Part shown: positions 44,685 through 53,238 of the stretch, one piece after another
Layout: each line of letters starts with the position of its first letter
Position numbering within the stretch: the stretch's first letter is position 1
Source: Clostridium sp. CS001
GTDB taxonomy: Bacteria; Bacillota; Clostridia; Clostridiales; Clostridiaceae
Assembly: GCF_020443565.1 (NCBI RefSeq)
Contig: NZ_JAIZZN010000028.1
Coordinates: forward strand, 1-53,238
DNA length: 53,238 bases
Direction of reading: 5' to 3'
The notes under the pieces: model-generated
The model's database searches: none
What the model was told of the DNA's origin: nothing
The model's input: only the letters and a program-made list of their open reading frames with translations
Translations under genes and position numbers: made by a program

Positions 44685-44718
44685 ATTGTAAACCTAGATA
44701 TCACTTTCGGTTTACAAT
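44685..44718. promoter_or_regulatory. BirA (biotin repressor) operator
   Basis: ATTGTAAACC-(14 nt)-GGTTTACAAT is a perfect split palindrome matching the bacterial BirA operator, about 75 bp before bioY. It predicts repression of bioY when biotin is plentiful. Confidence 0.88.
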
Positions 44719-44792
44719 AATCCACATAGCATATTTCCATAGAGGCTCAGCAAAATTCTACAAATTTATAACTTATTAAGGAGGAACTTATT

Positions 44793-45341
44793 TTGAAATT
44801 ATCTACACGTGATTTAATAATTACAGCATTATTTACATCATTAACTGTAGTAGGTGGGTTTATTTCCATCCCTTTAGGACCAGTACCTGTTACGCTACAA
44901 ACTATTTTTGTTGTTTTATCTGGACTTATATTAGGTGCTAAGCTAGGAGCGCTATCTCAAATTACATATGTTACTTTAGGCTTAATTGGGTTGCCTATTT
45001 TTTCTGGTGGTACAGGAGGGTTAACTTCTATAGTGAGCCCTACTTTTGGATTTTTAATATCTTTTATTGTTGCAGCTTATGTAATTGGTAAGCTTACAGA
45101 AAAAAATAAGTCTCTTTCTCGAATAATATATTCTGTTATCTTAGGAAGTTTGATAATCTATGTTATTGGAGTTCCCTATTTTTATTTTATTTTTACCAAT
45201 TATTTAGGAAAAAGCATAAACTTTTATGTAGCACTTAAATATGCTTGTATACCATTTATACCTGGTGACATTATAAAAGCTACAATATCTATTATTTTAG
45301 CTAAACAATTAATACCTAGATTAGAAAGATATGCATATTAA
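44793..45341 (+). CDS. bioY: Biotin transporter BioY
   Basis: A 182-residue ECF-type S component for biotin with about six hydrophobic segments. Landmarks: TALFTSLTVVGGFISIPLGPVPVTLQTIFVVLSG and the C-terminal PGDIIKATISIILA. TTG start after AAGGAGG. Solo bioY controlled by a BirA operator; it would use shared EcfAAT. Confidence 0.93.
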   Translation: MKLSTRDLIITALFTSLTVVGGFISIPLGPVPVTLQTIFVVLSGLILGAKLGALSQITYVTLGLIGLPIFSGGTGGLTSIVSPTFGFLISFIVAAYVIGKLTEKNKSLSRIIYSVILGSLIIYVIGVPYFYFIFTNYLGKSINFYVALKYACIPFIPGDIIKATISIILAKQLIPRLERYAY

Positions 45342-45384
45342 GGATATTCATCTTAAAGATAATATAAATAAATTCCTATGGTAT

Positions 45385-45420
45385 CCAGGGAGATAATGAG
45401 ATTTATCTCCCTTTAACTTT
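45385..45420 (+). terminator. Terminator after bioY
   Basis: AGGGAGATAA/TTATCTCCCT stem followed by a T-rich tail; it lies between convergent bioY and the ArsC-like gene. Confidence 0.75.
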
Positions 45421-45434
45421 CTGGACTATTATAA

Positions 45435-45773
45435 CTATTCCCAGGTTGTCCATACTTCAGGTACATAACCCACTGTAGCTTCTTTTCCATTTCGAACTAT
45501 AGGAGTTTTAAGAAGTTGTGGGTTTTTCAATAAAATATCTTCTTTAGTTTCCTCTCCTCTTATTTGATGCATATTTAGCTTTTTATAATCCTTCGCTGCT
45601 GCATTAATTAAATTATTAAGGCCTACTGCATTTTTCACGCTTTGTAGTTCACCTTTACTTAATCCTTTAACACTTAAATCTATGAAATGATACTTTATAT
45701 TTCTTTCTTTAAAGTATCTTTCTGTTTTTTTTGTGTCAAAACACTTCTTAGTTCCGAAAAATTGAATATTCAT
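45435..45773 (-). CDS. ArsC/Spx-family thioredoxin-fold protein
   Basis: 112 residues. GTKKCFDTKKTERYFKERNI has a single N-terminal Cys at residue 11, and KTPIVRNGKEATVGY ends the fold. Closest to YffB/arsenate reductase-like proteins; without the CXXC it is not a classical Spx. True arsenate activity is doubtful. Confidence 0.8.
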   Translation of the reverse strand: MNIQFFGTKKCFDTKKTERYFKERNIKYHFIDLSVKGLSKGELQSVKNAVGLNNLINAAAKDYKKLNMHQIRGEETKEDILLKNPQLLKTPIVRNGKEATVGYVPEVWTTWE

Positions 45774-45823
45774 TTGTTGTAAGTCTCCTTAAAATGTATT
45801 AGTATATCTTTTATATATATAAA

Positions 45824-47206
45824 CTATAATATTATCATAGCAAGTATAACTGTAGCAACTATTCCACAGGTAACTGGTATAATATTTTTTCTGGCAACTT
45901 CAAATGGCTCTACGTTACATATTCCAGCTGCAGCGACCACACTCCAAGGAATTATGGTTCCTCCACCTATCCATATAGTTATAATTTGACCAAATGCCGC
46001 GATCTTTTCTTTGTTTATGTTAATTGCATTAGAAAAGGTTTCAGCTAAAGTACCAACTAGGGGAAGCCCTGCGAAGCCCGAACCACTTAGTCCGAGAAGC
46101 GTGCTCACTGCTGTTTGTATACCTACCACAGAGTATTTAGATAATGGTATTTTGTTTGCCACATATATGCCTATATCACTCAAGATGCCACTAGCGTTAG
46201 TTCCTAGAATACCCTTTGCAGTAGCTTCACTTCCAAGAAAAAAGAAAGCACCTATGATTATAATTGGAGAAAATATACTTATACCAAAAACAAAGCCACT
46301 TTTGATGTATTTAGTAACATACCCTAAAGATGATTTAATGCCAGCGTGAGTTATTGATGAAATTATCATTATAATTGCTGCGGTTCCACCTATTAAAGCT
46401 GTAGATTCTGATCCCTTTAATAAAAATTTTCTTATTAATATGATATCAATTATAAACACTAAAGGAGTAACTATTGCAATTGCTTTTGGTCCTATTGATG
46501 GGTTCGCCATAAGTTTCGTGGAATCTAATTTCTCAGCGTTTTCAATGTAATTCCCAACTTCTGAATATTTATCTTTCTTCATAAGTATAAATGCTGTAGT
46601 TATAGTAACTATACTCATCACCGCCCAAAAGGGAATGCTTTCATTAATAATTCCAAGTGGACTAGGCAGATTAGCAGTCTTAGCAGTTATTGATGGTGCT
46701 GCTTGAAGAACGAAATCGCTAGATAAGGCTGCCCCATTACCGAATATACATAAAACTACCGCAGCCCATACTGGTGGCAACCCAGATTCTATAGCTGCAG
46801 GAACCATTAAAGCACCTATAAAAACCACTGCTGGCGTAGGCCAAACAAACCAGGAAGTCAAGGTCATAGTAATACCTAGCACAAAAAAGGACATAGTTTT
46901 GTTTATCATTAATCTTTTAATAGGTTTTATAATTAGCTGGTCTGCTCCTATTTGCGTTAATGCACTAGACATTGCATTGACTAGAGCAATAACTACAACT
47001 ACCTCCATGAACTCTTTTCCGGAAACCACTATTGACTTATAGATTGTTTGAACTGCCATTAGAATATTTCCTGTATACACATAACCTATTATCCCAATGC
47101 CTAAAATGCATGGAAGGATTACATCTTTCTTTAGTGCAATTATTAAAATAATTATTAAAATAATTATGATATACACGTAATGTATTAGCCCTAAACTTAT
47201 CATACG
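45824..47206 (-). CDS. Large ion-transporter-superfamily permease (GntP/CitMHS-like)
   Basis: About 460 residues with roughly 11-12 hydrophobic segments, including two re-entrant-type stretches (TSWFVWPTPAVVFIGAL and GGGTIIPWSVVAAAGICN). The fold suggests a carboxylate or gluconate-type secondary transporter, but the substrate cannot be assigned. Start MISLGLIHYV at 47206 after GGGGGTG is preferred to the ATG at 47281. Confidence 0.65.
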   Translation of the reverse strand, partial: RMISLGLIHYVYIIIILIIILIIALKKDVILPCILGIGIIGYVYTGNILMAVQTIYKSIVVSGKEFMEVVVVIALVNAMSSALTQIGADQLIIKPIKRLMINKTMSFFVLGITMTLTSWFVWPTPAVVFIGALMVPAAIESGLPPVWAAVVLCIFGNGAALSSDFVLQAAPSITAKTANLPSPLGIINESIPFWAVMSIVTITTAFILMKKDKYSEVGNYIENAEKLDSTKLMANPSIGPKAIAIVTPLVFIIDIILIRKFLLKGSESTALIGGTAAIIMIISSITHAGIKSSLGYVTKYIKSGFVFGISIFSPIIIIGAFFFLGSEATAKGILGTNASGILSDIGIYVANKIPLSKYSVVGIQTAVSTLLGLSGSGFAGLPLVGTLAETFSNAININKEKIAAFGQIITIWIGGGTIIPWSVVAAAGICNVEPFEVARKNIIPVTCGIVATVILAMIIL

Positions 47207-47452
47207 CTTTTCACCCCCAAATCCATATAACATAATACCAACAGTATTTGTTATATGAATTAGATTACTCTTTAAAAACATTGCATGTTAATTAATACTA
47301 TGAGTTTTATTATTAACTAAAAAATTAATAACATGCATTATGAAAGTTATTTCTAAAATCCCTCTAATATATTAAATGACTTTAACTATGATTTATGATA
47401 GACTTATGACTAACAAAAAATATTTCGCAAAGCAATGATATATTCTAAGTTC

Positions 47453-47484
47453 AATCATCACCTTCGGTGCTGAAATATTAAAAC
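47453..47484. repeat. Partial third copy of the structured repeat (left end)
   Basis: CAATCATCACCTTCGGTGCTGAAATATTAAAAC matches the first ~32 bp of the repeats at 32141 and 41806, including the CACC/GGTG hairpin, then diverges. Confidence 0.55.
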
Positions 47485-47520
47485 TATTATCTACATATAA
47501 AATCAATTAGGGAGGTTACT

Positions 47521-47793
47521 ATGTTAAAAATTTGGGGGAAGTTAATCGTCGATAATAGAATTATTAAGGACGAAGTATCAGTGTCTGAAAATCAGGGTAG
47601 CTACCAAAAAAACTTAAATGCCTGTATAACAGAGTTATGTTATAAATTTGATATTTCAACACCATACTGGCTAAAATCTAACGTTAACGAATATAATAAA
47701 AGGCATAAAACTAGCTTCGATGAAAATAACTTTATAGAGGAAATTTCCTTTGATAAGTTTATGATAGAAGAATTGAAACCGCAAAAAAAATAG
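47521..47793 (+). CDS. Conserved-looking small protein of unknown function
   Basis: 90 residues after a clear GGGAGG site, intact frame, no hydrophobic segment. Contains CITELCYKFDISTPYWLKSNVNEY. No recognised domain; possibly cytosolic. Confidence 0.65.
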   Translation: MLKIWGKLIVDNRIIKDEVSVSENQGSYQKNLNACITELCYKFDISTPYWLKSNVNEYNKRHKTSFDENNFIEEISFDKFMIEELKPQKK

Positions 47794-47827
47794 TGCTGAT
47801 GTGCACTATTTTTAATATTTAGTAAGT

Positions 47828-49039
47828 TTATTCATATCTAAGCGCATCAATTGGATCGAGTTCCGCTGCTTTCTTAGCTGGGTATATTCCAAAGAATACT
47901 CCTACTGCAGAAGAGAATAAAATAGAACCAATTATAGATGTCCAAGAAATAATTGGTTCTATTCCTGCAAAAACACCTATTATTTCTGCGCCAACAATCC
48001 CTAAAATCATTCCAATTATACCTCCGATTGAGGATAAAATAACTGATTCAATTAAAAATTGCATCATTATTACCGTAGTCGTTGCTCCCACTGCCTTTCT
48101 TATCCCTATTTCTCTTGTTCTTTCTGTAACTGACACAAGCATTATGTTCATTACACCTATACCCCCAACTAACAGTGATATGGCTGCAACAGCACTTATA
48201 AATGCTGTAAATATTCCAAGAACGCTGTTAATTTGTTCAAGCATAGCTAATGCATTATCTGCAGAGTAAATTTCCTTACCTCTGTTATTGTGCCTTGCTT
48301 CCAACATTTTTATTGTACCATTTCCAACAGCTTCGCTATTTTCTTGTGAAGTAGCAACAACTGTCATTGAACTCACTTTAAATTCATTGGATTGCAATGT
48401 ACTTAAGAAAGTTATTGGCGCAGTTACTATAATTGGTTTTCCAGAATTTCTACCATTGCCAAAAGGAGATGATATTCCTTTTTCCACACCCACAATAGTC
48501 ATCTTTTTCATTAAAGTTCCCTGGCCTATCTTAATACTCTCACCAACTACATCAGAATACCCAAATAAAGTAAGTGCATCGCTTTCATCAATTATTCCTA
48601 CAGCTATTCCCTGTTCATATTCCTTTTCATTAAAATACCTTCCAAAAAGAATTTCTGTATTATTTATATAGGCAAGATCGGGAGAGCCACCTCTCATAAA
48701 AGCATTTTTACTTCTCTTTTCAGAAATAACAGCCCCTTGAAGTTGATAAGAAGGACTTGCATATTTAATGCTCTCTAACTTCTGTTTTATTTGTTTAACG
48801 TCTTCTAATGTAATGTAATCCGTTGATTGAGCTTCAGAGCCACTTACCTTAACTGTAACGGAGGCTGACCCAAGTTTTTCAAATTCACTTGTGATAGTTG
48901 ATTGTCCTCCTTGACCAAGGGATACAATTGTTATAACTGAACTTATACCAATTATTATTCCAAGCATGGTAAGAAAGGCTCTCATTTTATTGGCCCTTAT
49001 ACTTGATAAGGCTGATTTTACACTTTCAAATATATTCAT
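47828..49039 (-). CDS. MacB-type ABC transporter permease
   Basis: 403 residues: N-terminal helix (ALSSIRANKMRAFLTMLGIIIGISSVIT), extracytoplasmic domain (about 45-270), then three C-terminal helices with SVTERTREIGIRKAVGAT, the FtsX/MacB signature. Third gene of an exporter operon; partner of the ATPase 12 bp upstream. Confidence 0.9.
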   Translation of the reverse strand: MNIFESVKSALSSIRANKMRAFLTMLGIIIGISSVITIVSLGQGGQSTITSEFEKLGSASVTVKVSGSEAQSTDYITLEDVKQIKQKLESIKYASPSYQLQGAVISEKRSKNAFMRGGSPDLAYINNTEILFGRYFNEKEYEQGIAVGIIDESDALTLFGYSDVVGESIKIGQGTLMKKMTIVGVEKGISSPFGNGRNSGKPIIVTAPITFLSTLQSNEFKVSSMTVVATSQENSEAVGNGTIKMLEARHNNRGKEIYSADNALAMLEQINSVLGIFTAFISAVAAISLLVGGIGVMNIMLVSVTERTREIGIRKAVGATTTVIMMQFLIESVILSSIGGIIGMILGIVGAEIIGVFAGIEPIISWTSIIGSILFSSAVGVFFGIYPAKKAAELDPIDALRYE

Positions 49040-49051
49040 ACTCTCGCTCCT

Positions 49052-49744
49052 TTATAAGACAATCCTATTCTTAACTAATGAATCAGATATAATTTCACCA
49101 TCTCTAAATCTTACTATTCTATTTGTATGAGATGCAATATCATTTTCGTGAGTTACCATAAGTATGGTGGCACCTTCATTATTCAAATCTTGAAATATCT
49201 TTATTATATCTTCTGAAGATTTAGAATCAAGGTTCCCTGTAGGTTCATCAGCCATGATTACCGCTGGAGCATTCACTATTGCCCTCGCTATTGCAGCTCT
49301 TTGCTTTTGCCCACCAGATATCTCATTTGGCAAATGCTTTATTCTATCAGAAAGACCTACCTTTTCAAGTGCAAAAAGCGCCTTCTCTTTTCTCTCTTTA
49401 GCGGGTATTCCAGCGTACATCATTGGGAGTTGTACATTATCGAGCAAGCTAATTCTTGGAATAAGATTAAATGACTGAAATACGAAGCCTATTTCCTTGT
49501 TTCTAATATAGGCAAGTTCTCTATCATTTAGAATTGAAATATCTTGTCCGTTTAAAATGTATTCGCCGCTATTCATTTTATCAAGGCATCCAAGTATATT
49601 CATTAAAGTAGATTTACCTGAACCAGAAGCCCCCATTATTGCTGTAAATTCACCCTTTTTAATTTTAAGACTGATATTATTGAGAGCTGTAAATTCAAAA
49701 TCTCCAGTTTTATATGTTTTTATCAAATTTTTTACCTCTAACAT
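49052..49744 (-). CDS. MacB/LolD-type ABC transporter ATPase
   Basis: 230 residues: Walker A GASGSGKST, Q-loop FVFQSFNL, signature ISGGQKQRAAIARAI, Walker B AVIMADEPTGNLDS, H-loop THEND. Start MLEVKNLIKTYK at 49744 after AAGGAGGAAGG, not 49777. Confidence 0.92.
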   Translation of the reverse strand: MLEVKNLIKTYKTGDFEFTALNNISLKIKKGEFTAIMGASGSGKSTLMNILGCLDKMNSGEYILNGQDISILNDRELAYIRNKEIGFVFQSFNLIPRISLLDNVQLPMMYAGIPAKERKEKALFALEKVGLSDRIKHLPNEISGGQKQRAAIARAIVNAPAVIMADEPTGNLDSKSSEDIIKIFQDLNNEGATILMVTHENDIASHTNRIVRFRDGEIISDSLVKNRIVL

Positions 49745-49788
49745 TTGCCTTCCTCCTTGAATCCCTATAAGCCACATAACAAGTATTC

Positions 49789-50949
49789 TTAATCTTTCGC
49801 TAATGCCTCTTTAACTCTTATACCTTCCTTTATTAAAGTGGAAGGATTCAATATAACTTTTTCGCCACTTTTAACTCCCTGAATTATTTGAACTTCAGTA
49901 TCTGATTGCGCTCCAATACTTACATTTTTTTCATGTACGATATTTCCTTCAATAGTGTATACTAAGTTTTTTCCTCCCTTTTCCACTTTTAATGCTTCGG
50001 AAGGTATCTTAACTGCATTTGCAACCTTTTCCACTAATATATCTATATCCACATCAAAATCTATCTTTAAAGCTGGAGCATTGTCTGTAATTAATATTTC
50101 TACTCCTAGGGTGGTTTCACTTCCGGTTACTCCTACCATTTTCTTCGCAGCAGGGTCTATAAATAAAACACTTCCCTTATAGATGTTATTTCCACTTTTA
50201 ATAGTTACTTCCTGACCAATTTTAACCTTTGTAGCATCATATTTACCAAGTGATGCAGTTGCTTTTAAGTTTACTAGGTCTTGAACTACTACCACTGCCT
50301 GCATTCCACTTCCTATTGATCCTTCAATTGCATTCAAATCTGTTACAACCCCAGCATTCTCAGCAATAATGGTACTCTTGTTTTCAGCTACTCTTTGTTT
50401 GGCAGAACTTAACGATATTTCTGAAAGTTTTACTGCATTGTCTGCTTGTTTTAACTTTTCATTTGAAATCGGTGATAATGCATTCTTTTGTTGCCTTAGA
50501 GTTTCAGCTTTTGCTTTATCTGCTGGATTTATACTTTTCTCAAGTATTACAATTTCGTTGCCTAAATCTGTAATCTTATTTTTTATACTCTCATTTTGAT
50601 TATATAAATCTTTTTTAGAGAGTACTGCATTATCATACTGAATTTGTGCTTGGCTTACAGTTGAACCTAAATCCTGTTCTTCATAAGTTACTAATATATC
50701 TCCTATTTTAACATTATCACCTACTGTTACATTAACTTTTTTTATTTTAGCTTGAAGGCCATAATACATCTTGCTATTTTTAGACTTCACTGTTGCTGTA
50801 GTTGATATATAGGATTTAAGCTCTCCAAGCTGTACTATTGAAGTTTTAACAGTTGTAATTTTATTATTATTCTTTTTTTCACTTATAAAGAAAGCACCGC
50901 TTAAAACACCTACTATAATTAAACTGGATATTATTACCTTCTTTTTCAA
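49789..50949 (-). CDS. MacA/HlyD-type membrane-fusion protein
   Basis: 386 residues: one N-terminal membrane anchor (about 5-22), lipoyl-like halves around a coiled coil (about 85-195), beta-barrel VKIGQEVTIKSGNNIYKGSV and a C-terminal domain. First gene of the MacAB-like operon, exporting peptides or drugs. Confidence 0.9.
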   Translation of the reverse strand: MKKKVIISSLIIVGVLSGAFFISEKKNNNKITTVKTSIVQLGELKSYISTTATVKSKNSKMYYGLQAKIKKVNVTVGDNVKIGDILVTYEEQDLGSTVSQAQIQYDNAVLSKKDLYNQNESIKNKITDLGNEIVILEKSINPADKAKAETLRQQKNALSPISNEKLKQADNAVKLSEISLSSAKQRVAENKSTIIAENAGVVTDLNAIEGSIGSGMQAVVVVQDLVNLKATASLGKYDATKVKIGQEVTIKSGNNIYKGSVLFIDPAAKKMVGVTGSETTLGVEILITDNAPALKIDFDVDIDILVEKVANAVKIPSEALKVEKGGKNLVYTIEGNIVHEKNVSIGAQSDTEVQIIQGVKSGEKVILNPSTLIKEGIRVKEALAKD

Positions 50950-51036
50950 AACTATTCCTCCTTATATCTTTCTGTTAGTATACATAAAAACTAAAAAGGT
51001 AGCAGTAGAGTGTAAAAATCTTTCTACTGCTACCTT

Positions 51037-51909
51037 TTAATTTTCATTTTCATTGTAAAAATCTAAATAGGAGAAGTCTTTTCCATCTTTTTTCCAACCC
51101 AAAATTGAATCCATATTTACATTTTGTGATGATCTAAAAATAGACTTATCAACATCGCTAAATGTTTTTCTAAGCTCATCTATTAAAGCTTTAACTTCAT
51201 GACGCTTGTTTCCTATTTTTTTAGCTGCAACCATGCAAGCACAATTTAATGGCCAGATTCCACTATTTTGAGTGAAGTTTTCAATATATTGCTCTTCAAC
51301 ATAGTAAAGAGGTCGAATTAATTCCATATCCTTGAAATTTTGTGCTTTTAATTTGGGAAGCATTGTCTTAAAATTTCCAGAGCAAAGAACATTTAACATA
51401 GTTGTTTCAACAACATCATTAAAATGGTGCCCAAGGGCAAGTTTATTGCAGCCAAGTTCTTGTGCCTTTGCATATAAGGCCCCACGACGCATTTTTGCAC
51501 ACATATAACAAGGATAGTCCTGTGCTATAGTATCAATAATATCAAAAACACGCGACTCAAATATTTTAACGGGAATATTCAAATGTTTACAATTATCAAT
51601 TAGTAGTTCCTTTATATTATCATGATAACCAGGATCCATTGCAATATACTCTAATTCAAAATTAACTTTACTGTAACGTTGTAACTCTTGAAATAATTTA
51701 GCCATTATTAGGCTATCTTTACCACCCGAAATAGCTACAGCGATTTTATCACCTTCGCAAACTAGCTTATAATCCTTTATAGCTTTAATAAATTTTGTCC
51801 AAATAGGTTTTCTATAGGTCTTAATAAGACTGCGCTCAATTTCTGCTAGTGGCTTTCTTTCATTAAATGGCACTAAAATTTCGCAACCTTCTCCTGCAAT
51901 ACTACTCAT
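51037..51909 (-). CDS. TtcA-like PP-loop tRNA-thiolation protein
   Basis: About 290 residues. ATP-pyrophosphatase P-loop AISGGKDSLIMAKL, CYMCAKMRRGALY and LALGHHFNDVVETTMLNVLCSG match the TtcA/TtuA group that thiolates tRNA using an Fe-S cluster. Late cysteines PLNCACMVAA may complete the site. Start MSSIAGEG at 51909 after AGGTG. Confidence 0.82.
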   Translation of the reverse strand: MSSIAGEGCEILVPFNERKPLAEIERSLIKTYRKPIWTKFIKAIKDYKLVCEGDKIAVAISGGKDSLIMAKLFQELQRYSKVNFELEYIAMDPGYHDNIKELLIDNCKHLNIPVKIFESRVFDIIDTIAQDYPCYMCAKMRRGALYAKAQELGCNKLALGHHFNDVVETTMLNVLCSGNFKTMLPKLKAQNFKDMELIRPLYYVEEQYIENFTQNSGIWPLNCACMVAAKKIGNKRHEVKALIDELRKTFSDVDKSIFRSSQNVNMDSILGWKKDGKDFSYLDFYNENEN

Positions 51910-51994
51910 AAACTTGCACCTCATTTGCATTAGCGCATTATAACACACCTAAAAGTATAGCTTACTATAGGTATGTTATATTGCTCTTAAATTT

Positions 51995-53056
51995 TTAATT
52001 TTTTAAAGTAAATTGTGAATCCGTTAGTTTAAAGTTGCCTTTTAAACCTGGAGTAATATATAATTCTTTATCTTTAGTTATAAAAATAGCCTCTATCCCA
52101 GGCATAGTATTTATAAACTTCATTCCCTCTTCAATTCCTAATGAAAATACACTAGTAGAAAGCGCATCTCCATCAATTGATTTTTCACTTACGATTGATA
52201 CTCCTGCAATAGAATTATCACAAGGATAACCCGTGCTAGTACTTAGAATATGGTGATATTTCTTGCCATCCTTTTCAAAGTATCTTTCATAAATACCTGA
52301 AGTAACAACAGATTTATTTTCAACTTCAATTAATCCGATGATATCACCTCTTTGGGTAAAAGGGTCTTGAATTCCTATCTTCCATGGTGCACCCGTAACA
52401 TTGCTACCCATAGCAAATACGTTACCCCCAAGATTTATTATAGCATGTTCAACTCCATTTTCTTTCAAAACCTTAGCTACCTCATCTGCGGTGTACCCTT
52501 TAGCTACGGCACCTAAATCTATTATCATTCCTTTGTTTTTAAGAAATGCTGTTTTATTTTTTTCGTCTAGCATTAAATTTTTGTAACCTATTAAAGCTTT
52601 TTTTCCTTCAATTTCTTCTTTTGAAGGTACTTTTGCACCTTCGGTACCAATGCCCCATAACTTTACAAGAGGTCCTATTGTTATATCCATTTTCCCCTCT
52701 GTTAATCCTGCAAATTTTAAACCTTCCTTTAGAACTGCCATTGTTTCATCAGAAATTTTAACTGGATTTACTCCAGATGCATTATTAATATCTATAACCT
52801 GACTACTACCTTTATTAATACTCATTATATCCTCAACTTCAGCAATCCTTTTAAAGGCTTTATCAAGTACTTCTGTAGAAGATTTATCATAGATTTTAAT
52901 AGAACAAACAGTTCCCATTAAGAACTCAGTACTTGAAATTGGCTCTACTGGCTTTATTGGTTCTGCAACCTTTTTAGAGCAACCAGATACTGTTATTGCA
53001 AGCAAAGTACATATTGTTATTATTTTGATTTTTTTACTTTTTGATAAAAAAAACAT
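51995..53056 (-). CDS. apbE: FAD:protein FMN transferase (ApbE), lipoprotein
   Basis: 353 residues. Lipoprotein signal with VSGC lipobox, then the ApbE fold: TEFLMGTVCSIKIYD, LGAVAKGYTADEVAKVL, AIINLGGNVFAMGS, and HHILSTSTGYPCDNSIAGVSIVS. It flavinylates Thr of secreted flavoproteins such as Rnf or NQR subunits outside the membrane. Confidence 0.92.
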   Translation of the reverse strand: MFFLSKSKKIKIITICTLLAITVSGCSKKVAEPIKPVEPISSTEFLMGTVCSIKIYDKSSTEVLDKAFKRIAEVEDIMSINKGSSQVIDINNASGVNPVKISDETMAVLKEGLKFAGLTEGKMDITIGPLVKLWGIGTEGAKVPSKEEIEGKKALIGYKNLMLDEKNKTAFLKNKGMIIDLGAVAKGYTADEVAKVLKENGVEHAIINLGGNVFAMGSNVTGAPWKIGIQDPFTQRGDIIGLIEVENKSVVTSGIYERYFEKDGKKYHHILSTSTGYPCDNSIAGVSIVSEKSIDGDALSTSVFSLGIEEGMKFINTMPGIEAIFITKDKELYITPGLKGNFKLTDSQFTLKN

Positions 53057-53130
53057 AATTATCTCCCTCTTTTTTTCATTTAGTTAATTATATTTGTTGT
53101 GTAATATAAAGGTATGTCAATAGTAATCAA

Positions 53131-53238
53131 TCGAGTAGGAGCTGAATAATTAATTTATTCAGCGACCTCTCACACCACCAAGCATACCGTTCGGTACTTG
53201 GCGGTTCAATAAGATTTACCTAATCATAAATATTTTTC
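53131..53238 (-). mobile_element. Group II intron, 3' end (domains V and VI)
   Basis: Minus-strand reading. Domain V stem ACCGCCAAGTACC-GAAC-GGTATGCTTGGTGGT with a tetraloop, then GTGTGAGAGG, then the domain VI hairpin GCTGAATAA/TTATTCAGC ending near CTACTCGAT at about 53131. The rest of the intron lies to the right of the window. Its domain V differs from intron 2's, so it is a different lineage. Confidence 0.75.

Overview
The window looks like a low-GC Clostridium-type Firmicute chromosome. It is strongly AT-rich, has GGAGG/AGGGG ribosome sites with many TTG/GTG starts, and carries clostridial families: an rbs ribose operon, a BirA-controlled bioY, a CPBP protease, a Spx/ArsC-like protein and UbiA. 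No species can be named from the sequence alone.

Region 1 (1-21.9 kb) is the remarkable part. It reads as a complete chromosomal integron-like cassette array, on the minus strand throughout. At the upstream (high-coordinate) end is a tyrosine recombinase (20831-21883). Its promoter carries a Gram-positive SOS/LexA-type palindrome, GAACATATGTTC (21910-21921). A structured attI candidate follows (20713-20830). Ten attC-like sites then punctuate the DNA at about 19.6, 18.2, 17.4, 16.1, 15.1, 14.1, 12.2, 6.1, 5.4 and 1.75 kb. Each separates one or two unrelated accessory genes: a GIY-YIG-like protein, a HECHH peptidase-like protein, a reversed YefM/RelE toxin-antitoxin pair, a tandem GNAT, a membrane protein, a 2H phosphoesterase, an alpha/beta hydrolase plus GNAT pair, a DUF3795 protein and a YqeK-like HD hydrolase. 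The key evidence is that the inverse core at the start of each attC is complementary to the GTT core at the start of its own cassette, not to the core at the other end of that attC. This is the signature of cassettes that excise and insert as circles. The recombinase lacks the IntI-specific insertion and the attC sites are branched, so this does not look like a textbook integron.

The array is also a landing zone for other elements. Two related group II introns with HNH-type RTs sit at the same point of the recombination core of two attC sites (2645-5354 and 1-1671). The second is itself interrupted at its YADD codons by a further group II intron (1-104). Cassette 8 carries an IS91-like element with its own tyrosine recombinase. 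That element's transposase is split by a RIT (recombinase-in-trio) element with 32-bp perfect inverted repeats and a 7-bp flanking repeat.

Region 2 (22.0-27.9 kb) holds an RHH/coiled-coil protein with a palindromic operator candidate. Next comes a minus-strand operon that starts with a radical SAM protein resembling tetraether lipid synthase Tes, followed by an isoprenylcysteine-methyltransferase-like protein, a DUF4395 protein, an atypical Lgt-like protein, a small membrane protein and a flavodoxin-like protein. It may modify lipids.

Region 3 (28.2-36.9 kb) holds a TldD/PmbA pair, a LacI-type regulator, a heterodimeric ABC exporter, a small XRE regulator and a CPBP protease. Region 4 (37.1-43.4 kb) is rbsK-rbsD-rbsA-rbsC-rbsB followed by rbsR. 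Region 5 (43.5-53.1 kb) holds a UbiA prenyltransferase, bioY, an ArsC/Spx-like gene, a large permease, a MacAB-type exporter, a TtcA-like PP-loop protein and ApbE. The last ~100 bases are domains V-VI of another group II intron that continues beyond the window.
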